From Siphonodentalium dalli (Eukaryota > Mollusca > Scaphopoda > Gadilida > Siphonodentaliidae), in the NCBI GenBank assembly GCA_032622095.1, contig CP136061.1, positions 213,370,373 through 213,434,372 of the forward strand: a stretch of DNA of 64,000 nt, written 5' to 3'. The notes below the pieces were generated by a model. That model saw only the letters and a program-made list of their open reading frames with translations. It was not told the origin of the DNA and did not search any database. A program made the position numbers and the translations under genes. Shown here piece by piece: positions 11,736 to 21,771 of the stretch (positions are counted from its first letter, which is position 1; each line of letters begins with the position of its first letter).

Positions 11736-12186
11736 TATATCGCCTGTGTTCAGTATTATAAAATTTGTCGTGCTTCGGTATGCGTGGGGTAATTTTCAAC
11801 ACGTCATTGACCTCCGATTTCGCTCATTAGATTATAACCAATCACGAAGCGGTCCCATCATCTTTTGGAAAAGAGACTGGATTCCTCCTGGCAATGAGCT
11901 GTTCGTTACTAACCAATGAAATAGCGCCCAATCCGAGATATGACCAATGGAATGAAGGGAATCCCATCAATACAGAAATCAGACATGAATCGTAATTCTA
12001 GAGATGTAAATCTGATAAGATTATCATCGGCTTTTAACCCTTTACCCAACAAACCGGCCGAAACCGGCCAAATAAAGCTTCAACGGCCTAAAATATCTTC
12101 GGTCTGTCTCAATAGAACCATACAAATATGGATATCATTGGAACCGGCTCATTGACCACATTGTGATGGTTACAGTTATGCCCTGT

Positions 12187-12255
12187 GCCAATGCATTCTC
12201 TTATATATGCGAGTCGACCATAGGTCGCCTCGCATATATAAGAGAATGCATTGGC
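12187..12255. repeat. 69-bp hairpin, copy 1
   Basis: The arm GCCAATGCATTCTCTTATAT runs into ATGCGAG. The centre is TCGACCATAGGTCGC. The inverse arm ends ATGCATTGGC. Confidence 0.95.
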
Positions 12256-12382
12256 ATTGGCATTTTTACCATTTTTTCTTACATTCTTTAACAATTTTAT
12301 ATTTTTTTCTTACATTTTTTAACAATTTTTATAATATTTTTCTACATTCTTTGACAATTTTATCATTTTTAATATGTGTTAA

Positions 12383-12451
12383 GCCAATGCATTCTCTTAT
12401 ATATGCGAGGCGACCTATGGTCGACTCGCATATATAAGAGAATGCATTGGC
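12383..12451. repeat. 69-bp hairpin, copy 2
   Basis: Same hairpin as 12187-12255, but with its centre in inverted orientation (GCGACCTATGGTCGA). The two hairpins are thus also inverted relative to each other. Confidence 0.95.
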
Positions 12452-12859
12452 ACAGGGCCGTTCTGTTGGGTAAAGGGTTAAAAGAGACCAAATATACGTG
12501 TATAATTCAGTATAATTCACTGGAAAGAGCGACAGCAGGTACAGTATTCAAAGTGAGTTAAGGTCTAAAGTGGTGCTGTACGCGAATCCGACCATATGTT
12601 AGACGCCTTCCACTTCATTCAACGGAAAATATGCTATAAATGAATTAATTTGAGTCGAGGATGCATGCTGTATACACACGCATACTCAAAAGAACCGCGG
12701 GTATCAACATGGAAATTAGATATGGAGATTATGACTCGAGCCATGAACTCGATTATGATATATTAGAAGTTTCAGGTTGACATAGTCACAATTACATAAC
12801 GGACGGTGGATTGGGACAATTAGAGATTTTCGATCGCTTACGATTTTATCAAAACTATA

Positions 12860-13363
12860 TTAAAGGCACGTGCGGCCTTGGCGGTGGGTATCCTGTGAAA
12901 ATATATCCACCCGTCAAAAACCACCACAAACAGAAAGAACATCAAAATGTAGATAGACTTTGTCCGTATACAAATAAGAAATATCGCATAAACAGTATGT
13001 TATGGTCATATGTTTGACCATTGTTATGTAAACAACAGCATAAAAAGTTACTTTTCTGGTGTCTGTTTATATTATGATGGTAAACATAAAGAGCGTTCTT
13101 TGTTGGTGAATACCTGATATGGAACTAATAAAGAGCGCGTGGAAGCCATTTGTGTGTGATTAGCCAGTAGCATTGTGCTGTCTTCTGTAACGCAATCAGG
13201 CTCTTGCTTAGGTAAAATATAGTAGGTCTTTATGATAACATGCTATTTACGCAATGGTCATGGTATATATGAACGGAACTGTATGCGTTTTAATGTTTTT
13301 CTGTTTACGGTGTTTGGAACAAATATGAATATTTTCGACAATTAAGGCCGCACGTGCCTTTAA
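12860..13363 (+). mobile_element. TTAA-family K, full copy
   Basis: This copy is 504 bp including both TTAA sites. The left end TTAAAGGCACGTGCGGCC is followed by TTGGCGGTGGG. The right end GGCCGCACGTGCCTTTAA is the inverse. It has a TIR of about 18 bp, no coding capacity, and the same length as the copy at 11.2-11.7 kb. Confidence 0.9.
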
Positions 13364-13423
13364 TACCTGGACGTGATGAAATAAATCTTACATTTTATTC
13401 GACACATTCATCTGGAAATAGTA

Positions 13424-14357
13424 CACGCTGGTCATCCTATAATACCCGCTGCGGGCACATATTGAGTAAACCCCGTTGCGGGGACGAGTGATGAGTATAC
13501 GATGTAGGTTTGTTTTGAGGGAATTTTATTAATTTTATTAACTGTTTTTCTTCGGACACAACTCCGATTCCAGGAGGTGCATAATGAACCCAGCTTCAAC
13601 CAAATGTTAACAGTTCGACGAATAAAGCTCAATAAAGAGACGAATTGGTCGATGAAGTGTGAGAATAAGCTTCCATGTTTCAATTTTGTGTGTTTTCAGC
13701 TGCAAGATGAGTGCGAGGTGATACATTTGGACAACGTTGTCAACGTTCCATTGATATAGATAGTTTAGGAAACTAAATCTACATTCACATTGGAATTTGC
13801 GGCTTTTATGGTGGAAAATATTGACAATTACATGAGACACTCCACGTGTTGGAGTAAACCCCGAAGCGTGCAAGTTTTTTTGCCCGCGTCGGAGTTTACT
13901 CCTGCCAGCAGTACGTTTTACTTTATCGATGTATGGTATGTTTGGAAAGATGTCTTTATTCGGGTTACTGGATAGGGACTGGGTGCTTTTAGTATCAAAA
14001 CAGGTCGCGAATAGATTGTCCCATATAGACTGCTCCACGTTTTCCAAAAAAAAATTCTCGAGAAGTGTCTGCAGTGAAACGTTTGCTGAATGAAACTTAA
14101 ATGTATCTAGAAATTCCGAATGCGCTCGACTAAGATTGTGTTTTTTCTCCAGAACTGATGTGTGAAATGTCTTTGAACTCTTGTCACGGCATAAATATGC
14201 ATTGCTAATCATACGTTTTCCATTGATTTGTGTAACTTCTAAATTGACTACTTTTAACTAATTACACTAGCCCATCATGTGGAAAACTCTAATTGTTTTT
14301 GCCCGATGTGCGGTTTACTGACGCCCGCACCGGGGTTATTATAGGATGACCAGCGTG
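13424..14357. mobile_element. 934-bp DNA transposon with 3-bp TSD and internal ORF
   Basis: TIR CACGCTGGTCATCCTATAAT continues for about 60 bp on both ends with few mismatches. It is flanked by the 3-bp duplication GTA (13421-13423 and 14358-14360). A 3-bp TSD fits CACTA/EnSpm or PIF/Harbinger elements. The CAC start leans to the former but is not the canonical CACTA. The word AGTAAACCCCG recurs inside. Confidence 0.8.
13607..14212 (-). CDS. Unrecognised 201-codon ORF inside the 934-bp transposon
   Basis: This is the longest uninterrupted non-repetitive frame of the window outside the mucin exon. It runs on the minus strand from Met at 14212 to a stop at 13607 and fills most of the element between its TIRs. 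The first half has a protein-like mix, with a charged Lys/Arg/His N-terminus, SLQTLLENFFLENVEQSIWD, and a basic KVKRTAGRSKLRRGQK. The second half is Leu/His/Lys-rich and less convincing. I see no DDE triad, zinc finger or other domain I can name. It could be part of a transposase or an accessory protein of the element, or chance. It overlaps the start of the subterminal repeats at its 3' end. Confidence 0.3.
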   Translation of the reverse strand: MISNAYLCRDKSSKTFHTSVLEKKHNLSRAHSEFLDTFKFHSANVSLQTLLENFFLENVEQSIWDNLFATCFDTKSTQSLSSNPNKDIFPNIPYIDKVKRTAGRSKLRRGQKNLHASGFTPTRGVSHVIVNIFHHKSRKFQCECRFSFLNYLYQWNVDNVVQMYHLALILQLKTHKIETWKLILTLHRPIRLFIELYSSNC

Positions 14358-14360
14358 GTA

Positions 14361-14929
14361 TGAGAAGAATCGGAAGATCTCTTTGGCAATCGTATTCCGG
14401 TTTTTTGTTTCATCTTTAAATTAGTATCATTGGGTGAATAGAAAATCGTACTCAAATCAAAGTGAAAGTTGATACATGTGTATATTTTGATCTACAAACA
14501 CATTCTCTTGCAAAGCGATGTCCGTTCCATCGACACTCGCACATGACTTATTGTTGACGTGCTTGTTGTTACTTCAGATTAAACAAATCGCTCAAATACT
14601 GGAAGTTTAGACACAATCACTGTTTAACAATGCACAGTGATGGAACTGACAACAATTAAGGATTCACTGGGTAGACATATATAGTAGAAGAATAGTTTAT
14701 TATACCCCGTCCATTACTTATGGAACTGGGTGATACCACATACATAATGAATTACAAAATAAACAACACCTACATGTAAATATTATATATACTTAGTTGC
14801 CCAAACAAATATGGTGAATATGGGTTTGCAGTAGTATTAATTAATAGATCGTACAGATGGATAACAGCCAAATGGTTTCGTATCGATGGTTTTGTTGGAT
14901 GAGTGAGTGAGTTTGTGGGTGTACATGTA
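14361..14929. other. Spacer
   Basis: No gene or repeat recognised. Confidence 0.4.
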
Positions 14930-15300
14930 TGTACATATAAGTTCTCAAATTTAAGATTTCTTTGGCAAATTTATCCAAATGCACTACCTCAGTTTTGTTC
15001 GTAGTGTTCATTAGTGCTGCTAATTTCGTGTGGCTTGGACACGTTTTCATGGTAGTAGTTTTTTATATGAGTCCTGCTGGCAGAGTTTAATGCTCGACAA
15101 GTAAAAATGCAATGGTACTCATCGCCGGTCTCATCTGAGTCGCAGAGCGTGCAATGGAGTGAAGTAATATTTGAACTTTTCCACGAAGAAACCTCCAGCG
15201 GTAAGCGGGAGTTTCTTGTTCTCAGTCGCGCCATGTTTACCCTGAGCTCTCCGGGTAATTCAGTTAAATATTTCTCCATGCCAAATGATTCCGTCAAGTT
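14930..15300 (-). pseudogene. Non-LTR retrotransposon ORF2 C-terminal fragment, frameshifted
   Basis: The minus-strand frame encodes KYLTELPGELRVNMARLRT, a Pro-Leu-Glu segment, then CTLCDSDETGDEYHCIFTC and YYHENVSKPHE. The pattern L-R-V-x-x-A-R-L-R-T-R-N-x-R-L-P, followed by C-x2-C-x7-DEYH-x4-C, is the conserved tail of reverse transcriptase proteins of CR1/L2/Jockey-like retrotransposons, which end in a CCHC-type motif. After about 15020 the homologous reading moves to another frame (HTKLAALMNTTNKTEVVH), so there is at least one frameshift. The reverse transcriptase and endonuclease domains are absent. It is a 5'-truncated dead copy lying downstream of the lectin-like gene. Confidence 0.75.
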
Positions 15301-15890
15301 GCACTAATATCATTCCGTATGTTGTGAACGAACAGGTGTGACATGTGACACGTGTTAGAACTTCCATGCGGTTAGATTCAGATCAACTCGCCTTACTATA
15401 TATAGATAACCACTTCTTTACTAGATACTCAATGACGATCGAGTATAGTAAGTACCCTTACACAATGTTCAGATAATAAGTTCAACAACGGTTGTTTGTT
15501 GAACTCGAACACGGCTAAACGATTGATTAGTAAATCAGAGAGTGGAGATATGGTGGCCAGCTGTAAATAAAGCTGATATTTTGTTATGGAACTGTCACCT
15601 TGAACTCATCGCAGCCCAATTTTTGTCGATGAACAGGCAAAACATGGACATTTTCAAATGGGGAAAATTATTCATGGGTGCATGTTGTATTTCCCAACGA
15701 AAATTATCATCAAATATCTTGACTGAAGAACATTATGTTCCCTCGCGTGCATGGGCATGTAATTGTGAACTTCAAATTTGATACCATGCATAGATCATCT
15801 GTATAGTTGTGAAAGAGTTAAATTTTAAGCAGTTTTTGGAACCTGAAAACAGTAATATTTTAAATCTTTTTCTTTTCATAAAAGTAGACA
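15301..15890. other. Spacer
   Basis: A 79-codon plus frame at 15542 has no family resemblance. Nothing else noted. Confidence 0.4.
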
Positions 15891-16481
15891 TTAAAGGGGT
15901 ACTGTACGCCAAATGTTGTTGTTGGTTTCTATAGTCTCCGAGTCAGAGAATAAGGTAACAATTTTTTCATTATTTGAAAGTCTGTTGAGTACGAAGTAGT
16001 GTTACGGATGACAAATTTACCGGAATGCAAAAATACAAATTGTCGTTGTCGAGTAATTTTTGTACAGTTTTCAACCAAATGAATCAAATAAAAGTTATAT
16101 TATAGGCATACTAGTCCAATATAATCATTTAAGTTATTGTATCGTCGCTAGTCAGTGAGTGACTTGAGTGTTCTCCCCGTATCATTATAATATTTTAAGC
16201 AATCGTGTGTGCGATCGGTTTAACATCCAGTATCCCTCAATTACTTTATTTTGATTACGGAAATTCGTAATTTAATTGACGCCATTTTATGGCTCCAGTC
16301 ATAAATTCAATTTATATCTAATTATTAACTTTTAAATTATTAAATTTTAAGATAGCATATTAACCTGAGCGTTTACAGAATACATCTTCGACTCAAATTA
16401 CTTATGTTTCTATATATTATCGATATTAGATCGTTGTTGTCACCGGAAATTTAATGCAAATGGCGTACAGTACCCCTTTAA
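15891..16481. mobile_element. TTAA-flanked MITE, TIR AGGGGTACTGTACGCC, copy 2
   Basis: This 591-bp element has TIR TTAAAGGGGTACTGTACGCC at both ends. Near the right end the words CGACTCAAATTA, ATTAGATCG and TTGTCACCGG match copy 3, so the two share an interior and not just termini. Non-coding. Confidence 0.85.
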
Positions 16482-16823
16482 GTGGGCTTATTATATCAAA
16501 CTGATTTTGTATGATATTCATTACATGCATCAATTTTTAAAACGTTCATAGTTGTCTTGAGAAAATCTATTCTGAAATAGCAGGGAAAAACATAGTGTGC
16601 TTGCATGTATCAAGCGGAAATGCCTTGCAAAAATAGGCATGCATGTGATGGCTATCTATAAAACTTAAGCAACATTATTCTCATATAGTGTTTCTGAGTT
16701 GACAGCACACATTCATATATTTTATCGGACGACCGAGCTATATGTATTGTCCATAGTAAAATCTGGTATTGCATGGAAATATTATTTCCAGGCAGCGATT
16801 CTCAACTTATCCGAAATGTATTA

Positions 16824-17044
16824 CTACTTCTGACAATAAAAATGGTAAATTCTATTCCCGTCATTGCAATAAACGTCCTTCATCTTGTACAACCCATTTT
16901 CGTTTTTGACGCGTAAGCAATAACGCGAGCCGCCGCTTGGCTCATTGTTGCCCCAGTCTATGAAAGGTAGTAGTTGGCCACCATAAGCATACATAGTCCT
17001 ATCACCAGATCTGTCAAACCCGTCTATCCACAACGAATTGGTTG
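16824..17044 (-). CDS. Terminal exon: C-terminal half of a C-type lectin-like domain
   Basis: This is the last coding exon of the minus-strand mucin/lectin-like gene, about 73 codons ending in TAG. On the minus strand it follows a good acceptor (pyrimidine-rich, TTTCAG at 17050-17045) and begins with two bases of a split codon (phase 1). The peptide carries the second half of a CTLD. A WIDG motif stands for the family WIGG. Then come the core Trp before NNEPSGG, a Cys in YCLRV, a Cys in DVYC and the final FYCQK. The calcium and sugar loop reads EPS where mannose-type lectins have EPN, and the usual WND is replaced by KMKD, so classical calcium-dependent mannose binding is doubtful. The stop follows the last CTLD Cys by two residues, so there is no transmembrane segment after the domain. 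No clear AATAAA was seen just downstream. Confidence 0.85.
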
Positions 17045-17050
17045 CTGAAA

Positions 17051-17826
17051 CGATAAAAATAGTATGTCAGTCTGGTCGTTAAAACATGTATCTATCCGAT
17101 CTGATAATAACATTCTATATATAATTTTAACAGAGGCAGATATGCAGGTTCTGGATTTTTGTCAAGACCCGAATATTTTAATTACATAAAAAATAGCGGG
17201 CGATAAGAAACAAATTGTGAGTGTATAATTGCTAAATTAAATAAATTGACGATCAATAACATTTTAATACAAGTGTTTTCGTTAGAAGGGTAGAACTTGT
17301 TTCGAGGGTGGGGGTGGGGGATAATATACAATCACAAGGGTAAAACTTGCGGATTTTTACCCTTGCGCATTACCAACGATAATTAATAACGATAAATACT
17401 ATAGTTTATTTTCAACCACTGCATGATATTGCAAGGAAATATGATTACATCCCCGGTATGACATATACATGCATATTATACGTTAGATATATTTTATAAC
17501 CAATATATATCTGCTTCGCTTTGTGACGCCGTGCCGAGATAGTGATTATCAGCCGAAATTGGGGGTTATCAGCCGAGTTTGGGGCGATATCAGCCGAGAC
17601 CGATAACAGGTCACTCAAGGCAAAACTATGTTATCTAAAAATGGCTGTTATAAAAAGCGTTTGTTTTTACAAATAACTTCTTAGTACTTCTTATAGTATC
17701 TGACTGCGTTATTGTGGTGTTGATTATATGAAATTTATTTCTGACTAATTTGTTATCAACCCTTGAAGATGGATTATATTGCCACAACTTACTATATTAT
17801 TTTAATAATGGGAAGTATCTTGCCCA
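17051..17826. other. Intron DNA next to the terminal exon
   Basis: A GGGTGGGGGTGGGGG run at 17310 and three CAGCCGA(A/G) words at 17550-17600 were noted. No gene seen. Confidence 0.5.
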
Positions 17827-17874
17827 TTAACCCTTCCATGACTGGAGTTTCCTGAACATTTTTGAAAACCCTAT

Positions 17875-17944
17875 GCCAATGCATTCTCTTATATGTGCGA
17901 GTTTTCACATAGGGAGCCTCGCATATATAAGAGAATACATTGGC
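17875..17944. repeat. 69-bp-type hairpin, copy 3
   Basis: The arms are the same as in the 12.2-kb hairpins with two substitutions (ATATGTGCGAG; GAGAATACATTGG). The centre has changed to TTTTCACATAGGGAGCC. Confidence 0.9.
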
Positions 17945-17972
17945 CTAACAATATTTACCTTAACCTTTTAAT

Positions 17973-18040
17973 CCAGTGCCTTCTCTTATATATGCGAAGC
18001 TCCCTATGGGAGACTAGCATATATAAGATAATGCATTGGC
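17973..18040. repeat. 69-bp-type hairpin, copy 4, decayed
   Basis: Left arm CCAGTGCCTTCTCTTATATA, right arm ATATAAGATAATGCATTGGC. Several mismatches between the arms. Centre AGCTCCCTATGGGAGAC. Confidence 0.8.
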
Positions 18041-18397
18041 ATATGATCATTAATGCTGCAACAGCACGGCTCCTGTCGTGGAAGTGTTAAAGTGGGTTCA
18101 CGCGAAACCACATAATTATACGTCTGTAAAACAACAATCATCAACAGGTACATGAATATATATTGACTTATTTCTTATATTTCATTATTAATAATTATCC
18201 AGAAATGACATTTCGCATGTCCAGACCATTGTTATGTAAATTAATATTAATGTTGCAGTGGAATTGCCCACTACAGTAAATTTAGTCTAATAAGATACCA
18301 AAGTTTAATCAACACTTGACGGTAAACATTGGAAAAGGCCAAACTCATTTAGAAGTATCCTAAAAATCATATTTAGACTAAAATATTTACAGATGTA

Positions 18398-19641
18398 CAT
18401 GTTTTTGCCGACTGGCCCACAAAGTGACTCGTTCCCAATCTACATGTTACCAATGTCAACAGTCATGGCAAATTTCACAATGATCCGACCGAAGTTACAA
18501 CCTGTAGCCTATGCCAATGGAAATTGTCGACGGACGTACTTATGTTCGCAAACCACAGTGATTGGCGATTGGTATACCAAACCATGGCAAATTGGCAATA
18601 TCTCAACTTGAATTTTCATATTCAGCAGCTTGAGCTAAAATGGATGCTGAAATAGAGTCTTACATATCAAATTATGCAGCTTCTCATGTCTCAGTCATAA
18701 ATAATGATAATCCTATTTATTCGAACAACGTATTCGGAAACACAAATGAATAGTACAACCACCGGTCCCTGGCACAAAATGGTCATAATACTAAAAGTAC
18801 ATATATATCAGACACAGGGGTCCCTGGGGGTCCGGAATTTTTTGTTATTATATTATTTTTAGGGTCACATTCCCCACTTTAAAGAAATAACACCAAGCTT
18901 GGTGAAAATGGCTTCAAAATCACAATTTTTTCAAAATACCAAATGTGTTGACAGGACTGCCCCTTCCTTAAAGACACGGTTGGCCTTGGCGGTGGGTATA
19001 CTGTGAAAATATCTCCACCCGTCAAAAACCGCCACAAACAGAAAAAAACATCAAAATGTAGATAGACTTTGTCCATATACAAATAATAAATATCGCATAA
19101 ACAGTATGTTATGGTCATATGTTTGACCATTGTTATGTAAACAAAAGCATAAAAAGTTACTTTTCTGGTGTTTGTTTATATTATGATGGTAAATATAAAG
19201 AGCGTTCTTTGTTTGTGAATACCTGATATGGAACTAATAAAGAGCGTTTATGCCATTTGTGTGTGATTAGCCAGTAGCATTGTGCTGTCTTCTGTAACAC
19301 AATCAGGCTCTTGCTTAAGTAAAATATAGTAGGTCTTTATGATAACATGCTGTTCATGGTATATATGAACGGAACTGTATGCGTTTTAATGTTTTTCTGT
19401 TTACGGTGTTTGGAACAAATATGAATATTTTCGACAATTAAGGCCGCACGTGCCTTTAAATAGTATAATAGTCTTTAAAACTAACATCCATAAAATGGGA
19501 TAAAGCAAAACAAGTTTTAAAAATCCATTCCCAAATTCCAAAAAATGATCGATTTTTTAAAAATCTGCCGATCTGCCCGTCCGTTTGATCGCCTATATAT
19601 AGCAACAGTTATAAACATTATCAGCGCCCTTAATCCCCTGG
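18398..19641 (+). repeat. Duplicated block, copy 1 (carries family K insert)
   Basis: The block starts CATGTTTTTGCCGACTGGCC and ends GCGCCCTTAATCCCC. It matches 19992-20729 throughout except for the 491-bp insert. Both copies could encode a short related peptide (MFLPTGPQ, YANGNCRRTYLC), but substitutions and indels break the rest. I do not recognise it. Confidence 0.9.
18969..19459 (+). mobile_element. TTAA-family K copy with a paralogous empty site
   Basis: This 491-bp copy lies inside a duplicated block. The flanks read CCCCTTCC-TTAA on the left and TTAA-ATAGTATAATAG on the right. The sister block at 20536-20560 reads CCCCTTCC-TTAA-ATATTATAATAG with no insert, so this is a direct view of the pre-insertion site. 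One TTAA becomes two, which identifies the target duplication. Confidence 0.95.
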
Positions 19642-19711
19642 TTGGAATATAATTGGTATGGAATACTATTAGGACCATTTCCTAATGGCGCTTTCGGCGC
19701 CATTAGGAAAC

Positions 19712-19987
19712 ATATATCTCAAATTTCAATCTATATATAGTATACGGGCTAGATGCCGCCACCGAAAACGACAAAATGTGCGATATTAACGCATGTTTCG
19801 ACGCGCAGAAAGCGACAAAAAGTGCGCCATTAGTAACGCGCCGAAAGCGACAAAATGTGCGTCGTTGCGGCGCACGTTTTGTCGCTTTCGGCGCGCCGAA
19901 ACATGCGCTAATATCGCACATTTTGACGCTTTCGGTGCATGGCGGAATCTAGCCCGTATACTATATAGATTGAAATTTGAGATATAT
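19712..19987. mobile_element. Hairpin MITE (276 bp)
   Basis: The ends ATATATCTCAAATTTCAATC and GATTGAAATTTGAGATATAT are inverted. Moving inwards, TATACGGGCTAGAT faces ATCTAGCCCGTATA, and the GC-rich middle (AAAGCGACAAAATGTGCG and its inverse) also folds. Almost the whole element is one long palindrome. Confidence 0.85.
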
Positions 19988-19991
19988 GATG

Positions 19992-20729
19992 CATGTTTTT
20001 GCCGACTGGCCCACAGAATGACTCGTTCCCAATCTATATGTTACCAATTCCAACAGTCATGCCTAATTTCATAATGATCCGACCAAAGTTACAACCTGTA
20101 GCCTATGCCAATGGAAATTGTCGACGGACGTACTTATGTTCGGAAACCACTGGCGATGGATACCAACCCATGGAAAATTGGCAATATCTCAACTTGAATT
20201 TTCATGTTCAGCAGCTTGAGCTAAAATGCATTCTGAAATAGCGTTTTATTTATCAAATTATGCAGCTTCTCATGTCTCAGCCACAAATAAAGATAATCCT
20301 ATTTATTCGAACAACGTATTCGGAAACACACATGAATAGTACTACCACTGGCCCCTGGCACAAATTGGTCATAATATTAAAAATACATATATATAAGACA
20401 CAGGGGTCCGGCAATTTTTTTTATTATATTATATTTAGGGTCAAATTCCCCATTTTAAAGAAATAACACCAAGCTTGGTGAAAATGGCTTCAAAATCAAT
20501 TTATTTTCAAAATACCAAATTTGTTGACAGGACTGCCCCTTCCTTAAATATTATAATAGTCTTCAACACTAACATCCATAAAATAGGATGAAGCAAAACA
20601 AATTGTAAAAATCTATTCCCAAATTAAAAAACATTTCGATTTTTTTTTTAATCTGCCGATCTGCCACCCCGTTTGATCGCCTATATATAGCCAAAGTCAT
20701 AAACATTATTAGCGCCCTTAATCCCCGGG
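19992..20729 (+). repeat. Duplicated block, copy 2 (empty site)
   Basis: Second copy of the 18.4-19.6 kb block, in direct orientation, without the family K insert. It includes an 82-codon ORF (19993-20241) starting MFLPTGPQNDSFPIYMLP, related to the one in copy 1 but diverging at its end. Function unknown. Confidence 0.9.
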
Positions 20730-21464
20730 TTACGTGTATGATATGACCCTATGTCCACATTTTCAGAGGGGTTAAGTCGTTTTGTCGCCTTTTTCCGGAC
20801 AGACACACGAACTCAATTTATTTTTATTAGTAAAGGTTGGTGCTAATGTCACTACATGTATATATTTGCACGCGTGACACCCCGTCAACAACCCCGCCAT
20901 CGCTAATGTACGTCCCTAGCCTCGGCACAGAAACTGACCAACATCCCGCGTCTGGACGTCGCCTTGATATGAATCTTGAAAGCATAATTTCGAGTTTTAC
21001 TATACGAGTATAGGCTGCACTTTCAAGAATGAACAGTCCGTAGCTGCAGGTAAAATAAAGTCCATCCTGATTACGATGCGGCAAACTAACTTCATTTATA
21101 TTATTCGATTAATACAAGCCATTACTCTTTTCATCATTACTATCAATAAAACACGAATTATGCATGCACGCAAGAAACAGGTCTGTTGTGACAAACGCAT
21201 GGCCAAATAGCCTGTCTCTTTGAAAAGCCGACGAAATTCCTAGTACCGAAAGCGCCATTAGGAAGTGGCCATAATAGTATTCCATACAATTGATATTCTA
21301 ATGCAATTATTATGCTGATCGCCTCATCATTCTTTGTGTCTGGCGAATTACAATTCATGCTAATGGCAGACATTTGTATATGGCGCTATCACAACGATCA
21401 TGACATTTGGAACTTATTCCCTTCCCTATATATATATTCCTTATTTTCAAAAATGTCGCTTTCG

Positions 21465-21720
21465 GCGGACTTGACGGCATGGGTGTGTGGCCCGCCCCAA
21501 ATACCACATAGAAACACCCCGACCTCCACCCATCACCCCCCGCGGGTGGTACCACCCCGAGGGGTGAAAATTGGGTATGGACCATTTTCGAGAATGGTAA
21601 GGATTTCGACCGATTTAACGGAATGTGTGGGTGGCCCGCCCTAAATACCACCTAAAAACACTCCTAGCCACCACGTATCACCCCTGGGTGGTAGGCCTAC
21701 CTCCCAACCCAAAACATATA
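21465..21720 (+). repeat. Two-unit GC-rich tandem duplication, spacing 144 bp
   Basis: GGCCCGCCCCAAATACCAC at 21489 recurs as GGCCCGCCCTAAATACCAC at 21633, followed each time by ACACTC/CCGA, CACCAC/CCATCACCCC and GGGTGGTA. Locally GC-rich, unlike the surroundings. Confidence 0.8.
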
Positions 21721-21771
21721 ATATATGGGAGGCCAAATTCACATTTAATAATGAATTGCCACATATTGTGC

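Larger units (their letters stand above)
12034..12481. mobile_element. piggyBac-type MITE: TTAA TSD, CCC ends, twin hairpins
   Basis: TTAA-CCCTTTACCCAAC on the left faces GTTGGGTAAAGGG-TTAA on the right (448 bp). TTAA duplication with ends starting CCC is the piggyBac signature. Inside are two 69-bp hairpins (12187-12255, 12383-12451) and AT-rich filler with repeated TTCTTACATTCTTT. Confidence 0.85.
17827..18090. mobile_element. Second piggyBac-type MITE with the same hairpin module
   Basis: TTAA-CCCTTCCATGACTGGAG on the left faces CTCCTGTCGTGGAAGTG-TTAA on the right (264 bp). The end sequence differs from the element at 12.0 kb after the first bases, yet both contain a pair of the same hairpins (17875-17944 and about 17973-18040). 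Confidence 0.8.
19644..21299. mobile_element. Inverted-repeat element around duplicated block copy 2
   Basis: The left end TATGGAATACTATTAGGACC runs into TTTCCTAATGGCGCTTTCGG. The right end (21240-21298) is the inverse with few changes. The span is about 1.66 kb. It contains a hairpin MITE (19712-19987) and copy 2 of the duplicated block. The arms also contain the small stem CGCTTTCGGCGCC. Confidence 0.65.

Noticed and set aside
11605-11919. 104-codon plus ORF starting in a family K end
   Set aside because: Half of it is the palindromic transposon terminus and it continues into unrelated DNA.
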